A DNA stretch of 64,000 bases from Mugil cephalus (lineage: Eukaryota; Chordata; Actinopteri; Mugiliformes; Mugilidae), in the NCBI RefSeq assembly GCF_022458985.1, contig NC_061772.1, forward strand, positions 27,401,501 through 27,465,500. The letters run 5' to 3'. Under the pieces are notes generated by a model. That model did not search any database. It saw only the letters and a program-made list of their open reading frames with translations, and was not told the origin of the DNA. A program made the position numbers and the translations under genes. Positions 36,109-49,600 of this stretch are shown piece after piece (positions within the stretch are counted from its first letter, which is position 1; each line of letters starts with the position of its first letter).

Positions 36109-37376
36109 CTGAAAAGAAGGGTGTCAAAACAAGTCCTAAGTTAAGATTAAAAGACACAAAGAGTACAAGGTAACACCAAACCAAAATACCAATTTATTAT
36201 TGTGTAGTTCATTCAATAAAAAGCAATAGTATCTGGGTTGTATGTACTTTTCCTTTCGACATGTAACCCTTTTAACGTTGTAGACATGACTATAGGCTAA
36301 TATCACACATTACTCCTCTCTAACTACACCAACAATTCATTACCACTGCTACAAATGACTCAGGTAGGTTGGGGCTGTATACACTGGCCTAGCGTAACTG
36401 CTATCTTACTTGTTACTATAAATACTAGTAATGAGATTGAGGCAGCATCATGGCAACTTGTATTTGTTTTGTTGTTTTTTCTTCACAACATAGAATAACA
36501 GATGGAAGATGTTCCCATGTACCAACTATAGAAGTACTTTTTGTGTTACTTCTGTCCAAGTAAATTCACAGATCGGATCAAATCTATGCCTCAAACCGTC
36601 TTCTGAAATAAAAAAGAAAAAACGTTTATTTTTACATAAAAACTGTAAATAAAATCCAACATTTTATTAGTAAAAGGCAAACTGCATCCACTCAATTTTC
36701 TCCCGAAAGCAAACAAAATGGTTTCTTTTCAAATGAGATGACAAGGAGAAAGTTATGTGTGCGAGTTCCTCTCCTACCTCAATTTTTCTTGCCATTGTCT
36801 TCCTCTCATTCTTTGAGTCTCCCTGACGTCACCTCTTTAGTGTCGGAACATCTCGTACCCCGAACTTCAGCGGAGGCTGCATTCGTACGCAACATCAATG
36901 ACACACAGCAAATATTACATTTTAAGGAACTGATCTATTTATTGGAGGAAAAAAAACTGCAGAGCAACACGCACTTCCATTGTGATATCCCAATGTAATG
37001 AACTATACGAGATCAAATATATAGAGGTAAAAATACAAACAGCTGCTGAGTAGAACAGGTTCAGTTGACATAGCTGCCCCGGGAAATACAGTCATCTAAT
37101 AAAACAATCATTATTTTAAGGGTTAGTTCAAGACATCTACAGGATTTGTCGATTTATTTTTGTCCTAGTGTGTACGTGACAATTTAAAAAAATATCTAAA
37201 AATCTATAGGGAATCTTTAAACTGAAACAAAGTGGTCTTTAAAGTATAATTATATATATATAAAAAAAAAAAGATGAGCAACAGCTATACAATGTTTATA
37301 TACAGAGTCAAGTAAAATGTCTGGGCCTTGAGGTTGAAGAGGGAAAGGAAACAATGCAATTTACATTAACTTTCAT

Positions 37377-37554
37377 TTTATTATGTTAGGTTTTTTTTTT
37401 TTCCTGCTGGATAAACGTGCACAACAGACCAAGTTTATTTTTATTTTTTTAAAGGTTAAGAAAATGTTTTGTAGAGATGAATGAGGACGGAAAATGCTGA
37501 TCAAGACAAAAACGACAAGAAAGAAGAAAAAAATGGTCTGGACACATTGTTCCT
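37377..37554 (-). other. kif18a: kif18a 3'UTR with poly(A) signals
   Basis: Downstream of the stop on the minus strand, AATAAA occurs at 37439-37434 (about 0.12 kb after the stop) and again at 37382-37377. Either would give a short 3'UTR. The end point is an estimate. Confidence 0.5.
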
Positions 37555-37688
37555 TCACATCCGCTTGGTCACTCGTTTGAACTGTTGGGATGTTTTATAA
37601 AAAATGGACTTGTTTTTCTGGGGTTCGATGAGGCTGAGATTTCCTTCAGAAACGCTCCGTACGACTCTCCGGGGTTTGTTCTCTGAAC
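37555..37688 (-). CDS. kif18a: kif18a coding exon 16 (C-terminus)
   Basis: Residues 842-885 and stop, [19 protein letters not shown] to [19 protein letters not shown] aligns with the human C-terminus (GRNISKGNLR); about 25 further residues extend beyond the human end. Acceptor CCGTCCTCAG. Confidence 0.9.
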
Positions 37689-40600
37689 CTGAGGACGGAC
37701 GATAAGCAAAGTCAACAAACACTGCACTCCTCCATTTATGATGGACATCTGGAATCTGAAGCTCAGAAAACGATGACATCTATGGCTAAGTTGCGATTAT
37801 TCTTATGTCCATCACCACATAAACGATTTGATTGGTCCGGCAGATCATTGCAACAGCATATTGAGTTCCCAAGGGAGAGACTCCATAACTACAACATTTT
37901 AGTGCTGGAGAACTTTGGACAGGCTTCTCATACGAATACACTTTTACCAAGCACCAAAACATTAATCAGAATATACTTTCTTTGACATGCGGAAAGTGGT
38001 TTTCATGTTGTTGAAGTGTTGAAACCCACAAATACAATTTTATTGACAGCATTCACTCATTCAACAGAAAAAGGGATGAACCGGGAAGGTTTTTTTTCTT
38101 CAGTTTTTTTCTGGCTCTATGGGAAAATCATTGCGTCACTTTAAAGTAGAAAGAAATGAAGCGATAATATTTCCCTCTTCAACAGATTTTTTCGAAGGTT
38201 TTCACACTTAACTCAGACCAACTGAAAGTTCCTTTTGATTGTTGCTACATGAAGAATTTTTGTTGTCATCGGGCCATTTTCCCAAATATTAACAGAATGC
38301 TAGTGTCTATGTAAACATTATAATGTGATGAAGCCGTAGTGTAAAAAACATATTCTGTCACAAATGGGAAAAAAAAGATGATTGAAAATCACGTGACTAA
38401 ACATGTGCGGAAAACGTGTGGAAGAACTTCACTCTGGAAAATAAAGCCGGTCAGACAGAAATGTGTAAATTATGCGATGTGGATGTTTGCTGAGGTGGTA
38501 GTAGGAGATATTACTATGTTCAATACCAACTTAATTCATTACAAAACAAAACAAAAAACAAAAAAAGGCTGTGTTTGTTTTTTTCATAGACTTTCCTAGA
38601 GACAGTTGCTGCGTTTCCATTCCCCTAGAAATGCGCAAAACCCAAATATTTTGAAAAACCTCTCAAATATCGCTAAAACAAGTTTTTCAGATGATCGGTG
38701 TAACAGTTTATTGCAAAAATAAAAAGGAAACATCTTTCCCGTGTGCCTAGTTCATTTGAAGTCCATTTCCTCAAAGCGAAGTCTTACGTGACAAGAATTC
38801 ATAGAGAATTATTTGATATCGCAAGACGAGACTTTACGAGAGTGACAGCTCATTCACAAAACACTTTTCAATGGAGACACGTACCAATTGTACTTCATCA
38901 AAATTTCAGAAATAAATAGTTTTGAATAGAAATAAATATTTTTTTTGCCAAAAAGCTGTAATGGAAACACAGCCAGTGACAAGGAGAAACATATTCCAGA
39001 AAGGCTTGAGGAGTTTATGGTGCTGGACGACCACAGCTCTTCTGGATGGAGAACACAGGTTTTTTTGCAGCTAAGATACGAGCTACGCTCTCCACGCTAC
39101 ATTATCTCTGACAGAAATATTTATCGGACTCAACGCAGCCGCATCCAGGAGAATACAAAAAGATAAATTATGAATCTCCGGGGGAGCAAATTTCGTCCAA
39201 TGCAGAATTTTTAAAGGGTCGGACTGGGAGTTAAAGAAACTTTTTTTGGGACATCCCTGGTTCTATTACAAACACATTGTACAGCTCTTTCAAAGCACAG
39301 ACATCATGTGTGTGTGTGTGTGTGTGTGTTGTAGTGTTTTCCTGTGTTGACACTTACCGGCGAAACGATGCGCCACTCTGAGTGGCCTTTGAGCCACCGT
39401 GGGGTCTTTCTTTACACGCTTCGGTGCAGAGATACCCTGCGCCAACTCTTCTCTGATTCTAACGACAGAAAAAAGGAAGCAATCAGCACTGGATTCTCAG
39501 AACAGTCTTTTAGTTCATTTAAATTTGAGATCGTTTGGCCCCAGAACGGCAGAGACGGGGATGAAGTCACGACTGAGGCTTACCGGCTGAATTTACGCTT
39601 TCCTTGAGCAGCACATGTCAAGCCCATGTAGGCCGGGTTGGCTCGTCTCACCTCTTGCAACAATGAGGTCGGTTGTCTGCAGAGCAAAGGTTCATGTTAC
39701 CGGGACGTCTATGCGATTATATCATCAGCTTGTGGGTCCGCATGCGTTGATGTGGGGTCTTAATTAAGAAGCGCATCGTGTGGAACACAACAAGTGTTAA
39801 GTGGATCTCCATTTTTTGACGTTGACTGTGTCGGTTGCACCCGATAAACAAGGGTGAGAAAATCCACCTGGCGAAACCTTTCATCACCTTTCATGTAATT
39901 AACCTGTAATTATCCACATTTGCTTCACTTCTCATAAATTTCGTAGCCAGGTCATTTGTTTGTATCCGGCTCAATTCTTCAGCCATGGTGGTGAAATTAC
40001 CAAAGTAAGGTTTATGTATCACGTTTAGTCTGTCACACTCCGCACGAACAGCTGCTTTCCCATCGCACAGCTAAGAAATTCATTCCTCCACATCCGCCAA
40101 AATAAAGCAAATGCGTCGGATTGTTGAGTCTCTTCCTCTTAATCTCTGTTCATCATTTAGCACCGTCCACTATGAGAAACAGACTGAAAGGTAAAGCTTT
40201 TCCTCGCCATCTAAATGCAGCCATTTTCCTTTGAGATTTGACCCGTTCCTGTGTCGGGACGGCGTTGCTTTCAGGTGCTAAGTGCTCTCCTGAAGTCTGG
40301 ATTAGCTCGGAGCTTTAGTGTTTGAGAAAAAAAACAGCTTATCGTCATACGCCGTGTTTGCGGGGTAGCACAGATGTTTTGAGGCAATTGGGTTTGTTTG
40401 CTTGGAATTTTATTGTTTGACGGAAAGAGTTCTGGTTTCCGAGGCTGGTTAGGAACAAATTTATCCGACAAATAAAACGATTCTCGTTCTGTTTGCCACT
40501 TCCAGCTGAAGACACGAAGGCACTGCTCAGCTTAGCCGACTTAAGCCTCTTGGCCCAATGTTCCAGTCTGGAGACTTGCGGCTTGTGAGAATATTTATAC

Positions 40601-43600
40601 TGTTTGCACTCTAGTCTCCATCCCATCTTGTTTTGAATAAGGTTTGGGGGATTTTAGATGGTTTAGTTACCAACCAGACCCGAGTGCTTTCAAACATTCA
40701 GCGGGCAGTCAGAGGGATGACTTTTAAGATGGTTTTAAAACATTTTACGGAAAGGGTTCAAGAAATTCCTGATGGTGCCTCTTGAACCAATTTCACTTTA
40801 CATTTTTACGATAAAATTACCAGTGGTGCAGGAACCATCTGCGGATATCAAACCACTGTTCAACCACTGTGGTTTTGTTTGGTATTTTAATTACTTAAGT
40901 TATAAATGTCAAATCAAAGACTTTGGATTCATGATTAACTGTTGTTGGGAAAGAAGTCAGAAACGCTCCATTTGGTTTAATTGGTTTAAGTAAAGCAGGT
41001 CTGACAACCTGTAGCGATAAGATGGAAATTAAGTGAGCAGGAGAATATATGAATAAAAATAAAAATTCTTATTTAAACCTCAACTCAACACCAGCCCCTC
41101 AGTACTGAAGAAACTACTTGGACGACTGGTGACGCATCTTCCTTGCCTTCCTTTAACGTTTTTAGATATACCATGACCTGGATGTCTGAGAACCTTCGCA
41201 GATGACACAGTAAAATATTTAACGATTTCTATTCCCCAATTTTTCAAAAGCTAACAGTTCCAATTCAGGACTATTAGCTAAACGAGCTCAAAATATGGAT
41301 TTGGCGCGTTAAAAGCTGTGATCAGCTGTTGATTTATCTGAAGGAGGATCCTTTGATTCACAAAAAGTAGACAGTGATGTGTCAAGCAATCTTAGGCATG
41401 ATACAATAAGAAGCTTCTTGGAGAGACACCACATAAACACAGTTGGGACGTTCCTGGAAACAAATAACGAGGCAACATATTTGGCTGTTAGCGTCAGCAC
41501 GCGCTCAGTGAATCCAGATAATTTGCCAACTGGAAAAAAAATGGAAATGTCAATAAAAACAAACGAGGGTGTCCCAAATGCTGTAATTTCAGTTTAGATT
41601 ACGAAACTTATTACATGGACACATTTGGATCAAAACACCCATCAGGTAAAGTTTCCTCGCCGGTTTCGTTAGAACATCTTTATTTTCTCGTCTGGACGAG
41701 AAAATATCTGTAGCTAAGGTGTCGGTCAAAAAAATCAGTCTTTAATGCATAAGACATCTGAGTGATTGTGAATTCAGCCTGAAGGTAAAGATAAGAATCA
41801 CAAAAACTGGGTAAATTGCAACAACGCCAAAACTGTTCACTGAATTATTTCTGTTTTAACACTCAGGGAACAGTCTAAAAATACTCCCTAGGAACTATTT
41901 CATTAATAAAAAGTGCCTGTTGAGATAAATCGTTTGGTGAACATGGTTCTGATTCTTTGTGGCAGCTTGTTGCAGTTCCTCCCTCAAACCAGACTCATAA
42001 AAAATGCATGTCTTTATTTTTAATTTTGGTTTTCGCCTGCAGTATTTTCTTTGGTGTTTCTTAAGAGACTGTCGGTTGTTGTTGGAGATGAGTGGTGCAA
42101 AACCCCAGCTGTTAATGAGCAAGATTTATATGCCTGAATGCTTGAGGAGGGAATCACTGTAATGTGAGACACAGTGCTTTAAAATATTGAAAGGGAAATC
42201 ACATTTATGGCTATTACGCATTGATGTATATGGACGCTGCATAAGAGCTAAAAATCTAATTGAAAATGAATAATTTCTCACCTTTTTGTGAGAATCTGGT
42301 TGCCCTCGTTGGCTTTGGGAGGAGGCCGTAGTTGACTGGGACCAGAGAAGTTTGCGGACTTCGACTCTGGACAGGGACTGCCGTTGCTTATTATGATTGT
42401 TCCATTACTCGCAGTTTGATCGTCATTAAGGTCTGTGAGGTCAAAGGTCATGTTCGGGTCCATGGCGGGGGAGGTGCTCGGTGGCCGGGCCTGAACACTT
42501 TGTTGAGAAGCTTGCGGCGTACACTGGAGTGGGAACATCCCCTCTTCGACCGCCGGGCTTGTGGAGACGGTGCGCGGGCTTCCCGGCGGCAGGGACTCGG
42601 CCAAATTTCTCCTCGTGGGCTTTTTGGGAGGTGGTTCTCGTGTCACATCCGTCTGATTTCCTTCACCTAGGAAACCAGAGAATAAATGCAAATTTAACGA
42701 AAGAAACTAGTTTTCTCAAACGACTTTTCACTACGAGCGATTTGGGTCTTACATGAGGACAATTGGCGAAACAGGGTTGGTATTTCCCATATGAAACTTT
42801 TTGCGTTTTATTAGTTTTCTTCTCACTGGTTTAACGGGCTCAGTTGGAAATTGGTGACATTGCCAACTTCCATGGGCTTATGAATGTTAAAATGTAAAAA
42901 TGTGATGAAAGTTGTGGCGATGTTGCTGCTTTTTCTCCGGCACGGTCGATGAATTCCAATCCAAACAAACCCACGCAGTCCTGCCGAAAGCAAATTAATT
43001 CAGCTGTTGAACGTTCGAGCCCTTTAACTCTGATAGTGAACACTTAGGATTTGAAAGCTTTCAGGGCCATTGACAAGGAGCTGTCCAGGCAGCAACTTAT
43101 CTGATATAAATATAAACACAATTTAATTATAAGGTTCCTTATCAAAACCAAATATTTGAACAGCAACATCAGCAACAGCAAACGAAAAGGGGAAATTTAC
43201 TTTCTTCCAGCACATTGTGTGTCCAGCGTTTATTGGTCCAGATGTCATGTGTGTTGTGTACTTGCTCGTCAAAAGCATCATGTGGCGTAGGAGGTTGTAT
43301 TGCAGCTATGTCTCCATGCGTGGCTCCAGTGTTGGCAGAGAGAATAAACCTCACCTCTGCAACTATAAAATATTTCAGTTCCAAGAAATACTGTTATCTT
43401 TGTGACAGAACATTTTGCAGCGCAGCCTCATGGCAGCACTCGAAAAGGTTGTGCCACCCGCAATGACGTGATAGACACTTAGCAACTGTATGTACCCTTG
43501 ACAATTACCGTGTTTGTTGACTGTTCTGTCAACAGACCTGTGCGTTGGATGTCAGACGACATGTACGCCCTTGGCCCACCTCATATTTGCCAATTTTTTT

Positions 43601-46600
43601 AAACAATTAAGAACAAGTCATAATGTCACTTACAGGCTTCCTCTGCAGATAGCAGTGGCTGTAAGAATCCATTTTTGCGAATGCATTATTTACAACGACT
43701 GGCCTCCAAAGTGAACGCAAATGATGTTGTCCTCCGTACTCAATCAACAATCTGTAATGTGCGCTGTAGTAAGTTGTAAGTTGCGACATTTAAACAATGC
43801 TACAATAAAGTGGTGACACCGGAGATATTACGCATTGCACAAGGCAGTTAAACATTATAGCGTCGTCCATGCATATATGAAGTTTGCAGCTCAGAACTGA
43901 GACGAGAAACGCTTCATTCACTTTAAAACATTTTATAAGTAGATCAGCAAGCAAAGATATTACAGCTTGGGAACTTCTTTTAAACTAAGTAAAACGCGCA
44001 TGGATAAAACACTGATCTCTTTGAACTTTTCTTTTGAAAGAAGAAGAAGAAGAACCCTTGAAATATCTAATTATAAAATGGTATCCAGTCTTCCATACTG
44101 TTAAGATGTGTCCTCTCAGAGAGTAAAGGGACTAGAGCCCAGTCAGATAATGTTAGCTAGTGGTTCTGCAAAAAAAAACCGCACACATTCTGGGTTTCAA
44201 GTGTTAGAAAATCACATTTTACATTATTCAGATATTTGTGGGAAAGTTTGCCACAAGTCGACGTGTATGCCAAATCTGAATAAATTCTCCAAATGCCTTC
44301 TCAGTGAATGCCAGTCAGGAGAATGGAAACTCAGGTGAGGTCACAGATACCTCCGACCACCAAAATTTAATCAATTTATCATCGAGTCCAGGTGGACATT
44401 CATGCCAAATTTGAATACATTCCCTCCGAGAATTTAGGTACAGAAAAAAAAAACATGTTTGTTAAGGTCACATCACCGTCCGACTTTTAATCAGTTCATT
44501 GTTGGGTGAAGGCTTGAACCAGATTTGAAAGAAAATCTGTCAAGGTCTTTTTGAAACATCATGTTCATGAGAATGGGACAGATGGAACCATGAACCATCA
44601 CTACCTCTGTTAAGCCTATGAAATGATTGTCAATCAATGCTGTTTTAAGACTTCACAATATATTTTGGCTAAATTAAACACAGAACTGTGAATTGTTCCA
44701 TGTACGCTAGGTCAAAGATTATCTGTCATATAGATATATTTCGAAAGCTGGCAGGAATAGGAGCATTGCGATTTATCTAAAAAGATAAGTCTGTTAGAGA
44801 ATAAACAATCTGGCTTCAGTCGACTCCTTTCCATTTGTTCACACTGTGGCAAACTGCTAAAACTAGATAGCACAGGGCCTGGTTAACCTTGCATCAGTTC
44901 TTTGTTTTTAATGTGAGAAAGTAAATTTCTAGCAGGAATAATGTTTTTTTGAGTTGCAGTTAATAAAAATAAACACAAATTTGCAGCTAAATACTCACAT
45001 TTAAATTAATATTGAAATTAAATTCATGACCATGGTAAATAAATCCTAATAAATACTGAACACGTCATATTTTATCCGGTATTTTTGTTTAAATTGCCTG
45101 TCGTGATGGCGAGATAACGACTGCAACCAAAATTTGTGCAGGTTGCAGAGGAGAATGAGGTTAAGTCTGCAAGTCTGCATCACATTAGGAGCACTCATTA
45201 CACTCATGGCATTTCCTGCAGAGGTGTGGCAGGGGTGAGGGAGGAGGCTAAAAAGGAAAAATGCCAACGCGTAAAAGGAAGCGAGAGCACTGAACGCAAA
45301 AGGTGAATGACTGATTTATACATTTCCTCAAATATCAAATGCAATATTTAGCAAATGTGAGTCAGACACCAGACAGTACACCATGTGAGGAAACGATGAT
45401 AAATAGCTCTTTTCTGTGGCAGAGGAGTTGTCCCCGGCAATAAATGGCAGCAGAGTTCCTTCAATCACATATTTTTGGCTTGTAGGGGATTAATACATGC
45501 ATGAGTTGCTATTTCTGGTGGAAGCTGCACTGAATTAGGGTCGCCTGGTTGCTGCTGCCTGTTTTTTATAGTGAGCCTTTTCTGGTTGGTGGAGCAGGGG
45601 AGTTTACGTCTGTTGACGTTTTTTCCTGCCCTGCTGTGGATCTGCATTTTCATGAATGAAGCTCAAGAGGGATTGGGAGGGTTAGATGCTAGACAGACAG
45701 AGAAAAAACATTTCAAGGCAGGAAGGAGAGAAATGTGGAATGGACGAAAAGCCCGAAGTATCAGACGTCTGAAGCAAAAGGGACAAGCAAATATCCCGGC
45801 GGTGAAAGGCAGACGGGAGAATTTAGAGGGAGAATATCTTAGAGAAAACAGAAAAAGAACAGCATGAAGAAGGCAGTGGACTGTAGCTGTGTGGATAAAA
45901 CCTTCACACTGCTCATAAATACGTGAGTGGACATGTAATAATCAACACTAAACTGTGAAATGCAAAAAAAATGCTCATTCACACTGATCACGTATGTGCA
46001 ATTTGCCATCATGACGCAGCCCACAAAGAGTTAACGCTCTTTCAAAACCACAACCCTCTTTCAAACCCGACGCGATCCGATTGGCTCTGCAGGCTGCAGG
46101 GTGGAGCCATTCCTCATAACATGCTGCAGTGACTACCATTTAGAGCTGAGGAAGCAGTAAGGGACTGACAAACAGCTCCAGGACGAGAACAGAGGAGTTC
46201 ATCTGAATTAAAACAAAACAACAAAACACAGAAACTATTCTGAACATGTCAGTGACTGAAATAAATGATTTTGCACGGCTGATAATGCTGCAGGGCACGT
46301 ATAAATCTGCGCGTAATGGGCGCGCGCGAATGAAACTCGTGTATGACTGGTGGCTCGACGCCGAAATTTAGATAGACAGGGTTGTCTGCAAAGGATGCAA
46401 GTGTGAGTCAGTAAGTACGTAAGTGAAGGGCTGTGCATAGTTATGGGTTTATTATAGAGATGAATCTGTGCCTACACAATCCCAATAATGGAAGAATAGT
46501 GATGCGGGGACAGTTATTTAATGACTGAATAATTCACACTGAGCATATAACACGTCAGTTACAATAATTAAAGCCTCTACAAGCCTTTCATGCATGTGTT

Positions 46601-49600
46601 TGAAATAGGACCTGGACAATGTACTTCATGTAGACATGTTAACATTTTATTTATTACATTAACTTTTGCCTGAAACAAACTGATTTATGACAGATGTGTG
46701 CACCACTGCTGAAGGAACACAGTGTTAGTTATACTGCATACCTACAATAATTTGCAGATTTCTGATGATTTTATTGCTTTTATACACTTGTAACATATAT
46801 AAATATGTTTAGTGGCATTTCCTTAGTGTCAGGAGACATGTTTTCATCATTGTGGGTGCAACATTTAAGGTAATGTCATGTTTTCTGCAAAGTAAAACAA
46901 TGTGCATGTGTTGACATTTAGGCAAAAAATAAAGTTAAATTAGGAGTTCTTAATAATAAATTACAACTATCTTGACTTCTAAGGTTTGAAGTTTGTTTGG
47001 ATGGGACACAATGTGCAGAGTAGGGCTTTGAATTTCAGAAAAACCTTTAAAAAATAATCGCTCTATTTGACTTTTTTTTTTTTTTGCAAGGAAATTTAAT
47101 AGCAGAGCTCACAAACTCCCTCGTGCTTTCGCATTTTCATTCGCATTCAAGGAACCCTGGTCATCTGGCAGGAGTCTTTTCTTCAAAAGTTACATTTCCC
47201 ACAATAAGTTTGAATGAAATGTGAACCACCTGCAGTAAATATCATTACCGCCTATTTGAACTGCCATATTTCACAAAGGTTTTTCTGCTGCATTTCCCTG
47301 AGGGCTCTCCATGTGCTGCAAGCTCTCTCTATAAAACCGCTTGTTGAGTATTTACATCATTTCATTGTTCAAGTTTTGGGCTGGACGGAACGTCTGCGGC
47401 GCGACCGTAAATCAAATTATATTACATGTCTGAATTTTATTGTTTTTTTTTTTTGTTTTTTTTGTACTACTCCGAACAAGCACTTTATAGCTAAACAGCT
47501 AGAAACACGTTCAGTAAGTAGAAAAAAACAACGGTGAGTTCTGCTTCAATAAAACGTAGAAATGTTTGCGTAAGTGTGAAGGGCTGAGTCAGTGCGTGAT
47601 TGACAGGTGGGTGGGATTAACAGGTGCGCTGGGGTTTTAGATTAATGACTTCAGTATGTTAGCAAGACGGGGGGTGGGAGAGAGGGTGGGGGGGAGTGAG
47701 AAGAGTCGATTTACCTTTTGGTGATGGAGCAGCATTGCTCAGTGATGTTCTTTTCATGTGCCTCTCTGCACCTGAGGACGGAAAAGTAACGAGATTTGAA
47801 GAGAAGCTGCGGCGACACGGCTTCAACAGAGAAAACGTAAAAAGATTACACCACCTTTATGTGTCCCCCCCCCCCCCCCTTTATTAAACTATGACATTAT
47901 CACTAAATGTTTGAGATGCGTCTGTTGGAGTTTTAGTCAGTTAAAATTTCAGTTCCAGGGAAAATGATGTTTTCCATCAGATAAACTAAAACAAAGCCTC
48001 ATGCAAAGCTTGACGGCAGCAAACAAACTCCTCAGAGATCAGATAAACTTGGAGGCCAGTGGCCATTATGGAAACATATTATAATCTTTTAAAGTACCAC
48101 CCACAGGAGGCCGAGACCGATATCACACAGACCCCTTTGTTCGTCTGGAAATTAGTTTAATTAAAAGAATTTTAAATAAGCACTAAATATATTAAAATTA
48201 GACAGAAGTCAGCAGTTGGGACAGACGGACGCTAACACCGACTTTCGCTGCCCGACAAAACAATAGACATCATCACAGTAAGTGAGCAGTGTTGGCCAGC
48301 TTCGGTTCATGCTCCACTGTCTGTCATGGCTTATATGTCACGAGGGTCTGCTGCTGCTAGGTCATGCAGAGATGACGGTTAAAAAAAAAAAAAAAAATGA
48401 ACTGTGCGGTCTCACGGGTCCCGGGGGTTACGCGCTGCAGCGGCGGGACTCCGGCCAAACACACCGGGGCCTCACTGAGCCGCCCCCACGGGACGATAAG
48501 ATTCAACGGCATCGTAAAAGCTTCCAGGAGTCACGTCCGTACGTCACGACCCCAACAGTGAAATTACAAGAGTATTAAATGTTAAAATTACAACGTGATC
48601 TGCAAAGAGTCGGCATTTCTCTGTTGTTTTTCATACATTCAGGGAGGGAGAAGTGGAAGATTGTTTCTTTCCGCCAACAGAAGCTGATGCACGTGTTGTT
48701 TTTTGTGGATGCATCCGTAAAATTACAGGAGTATTAAATGTTAAAATTACAGCGTGATCTGCAAAGAGTCGGCATTCATTCAGTGGGAAGCATCTCTGTT
48801 TTTTTATGCATTCAGGGAGGGAGAAGTGGAAGATTGTTGTGTAGACTTTCTAATACATTTCTTTCCACCAACAGAAGCTGATGCACGTGTTGTTTTTTGT
48901 GGATGCATCATTTTGTGCCCATGTGGTCAGGTATACACACATCTCTCCAGAAACTAAAGTCTGACAGTATTAGAGAAACTTACCGAACCTTTAGAAGAAG
49001 AATTACTGATAAATTATGTGGGGATCTTTGCAAAATGTGTTAAACAAACAGCAGCAGAGGGATGATGACTTACTGCAGGGGCTACTCTGGTGGTAGAGCA
49101 GATGTGAGAAAGACAGGACGGGTGCCAGCTCGCCGCGGAGCGCGCCGCTTCCCGCCTCGTTCGCCTCCCGCGACTCCGCACCGACGCCGTCACCTCTCGC
49201 CTGCTGCCCCGCCCCTCCCTGGTCGGCCCAGACCACGCCCCTCTCCCTCAACACCAGCTGCTCCAGTTCGTGGTTCTCCGTCTCGTCGGCCGCCGCGGCC
49301 AAACCGGCGCCGCGCAGCGCGGAGTAGTGGCGGCTGTAAGCCGGCAGCAAGATGTTCACCATCCTGAAACGCAAACGGAAAACTCAATGAGATGTTTGGT
49401 TTGGGTTTTTGGTGAAGCGAAGGTGCAGTCGTGGTTCGGGTCAACCTACTTCTGCATACGCTTGTTCTCCTGGTCCTGGAGTGTCGTGAGCTTGACCATC
49501 TGCTTGATGTGTTGCTTGAGATCGTTCACCTGCAGCTCCAGTCTGTGGCAATGCAGCTCCTTGTCTAACATCTGAAAAAAGAAAAAAAGGGCTGAGGAAA

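Larger units (their letters stand above)
20000..37370. other. intergenic region between bdnf and kif18a: no coding gene recognised
   Basis: Short frames here do not resemble known proteins apart from the THAP and Tc1 remnants listed separately. The sequence becomes less microsatellite-rich and more AT-balanced after 22 kb. Fragments of dispersed elements occur at about 22.0, 23.7, 28.7, 34.0 and 35-36 kb. Stretches such as 29.0-31.1 kb are complex and unassigned; they could hold regulatory elements of bdnf, but I see no recognisable feature there. Confidence 0.6.

Noticed and set aside
36738..36998. 86-codon plus-strand frame
   Set aside because: It has no recognisable motif, a low-complexity start and no splice context; it looks like a chance frame.
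42332..42756. Plus-strand open frames of 112 and 91 codons
   Set aside because: They are antisense to kif18a exon 14, whose phase and splice sites fit the gene.
43215..43466. C2H2 zinc-finger-like string ([16 protein letters not shown]) on the plus strand
   Set aside because: The spacing is off for a classical finger and there is only one copy. It lies in a short frame without other support.
45571..45867. 98-codon plus-strand frame in kif18a intron 13
   Set aside because: The composition is that of non-coding purine-rich DNA, with a Lys/Arg-rich end. No homology recognised.
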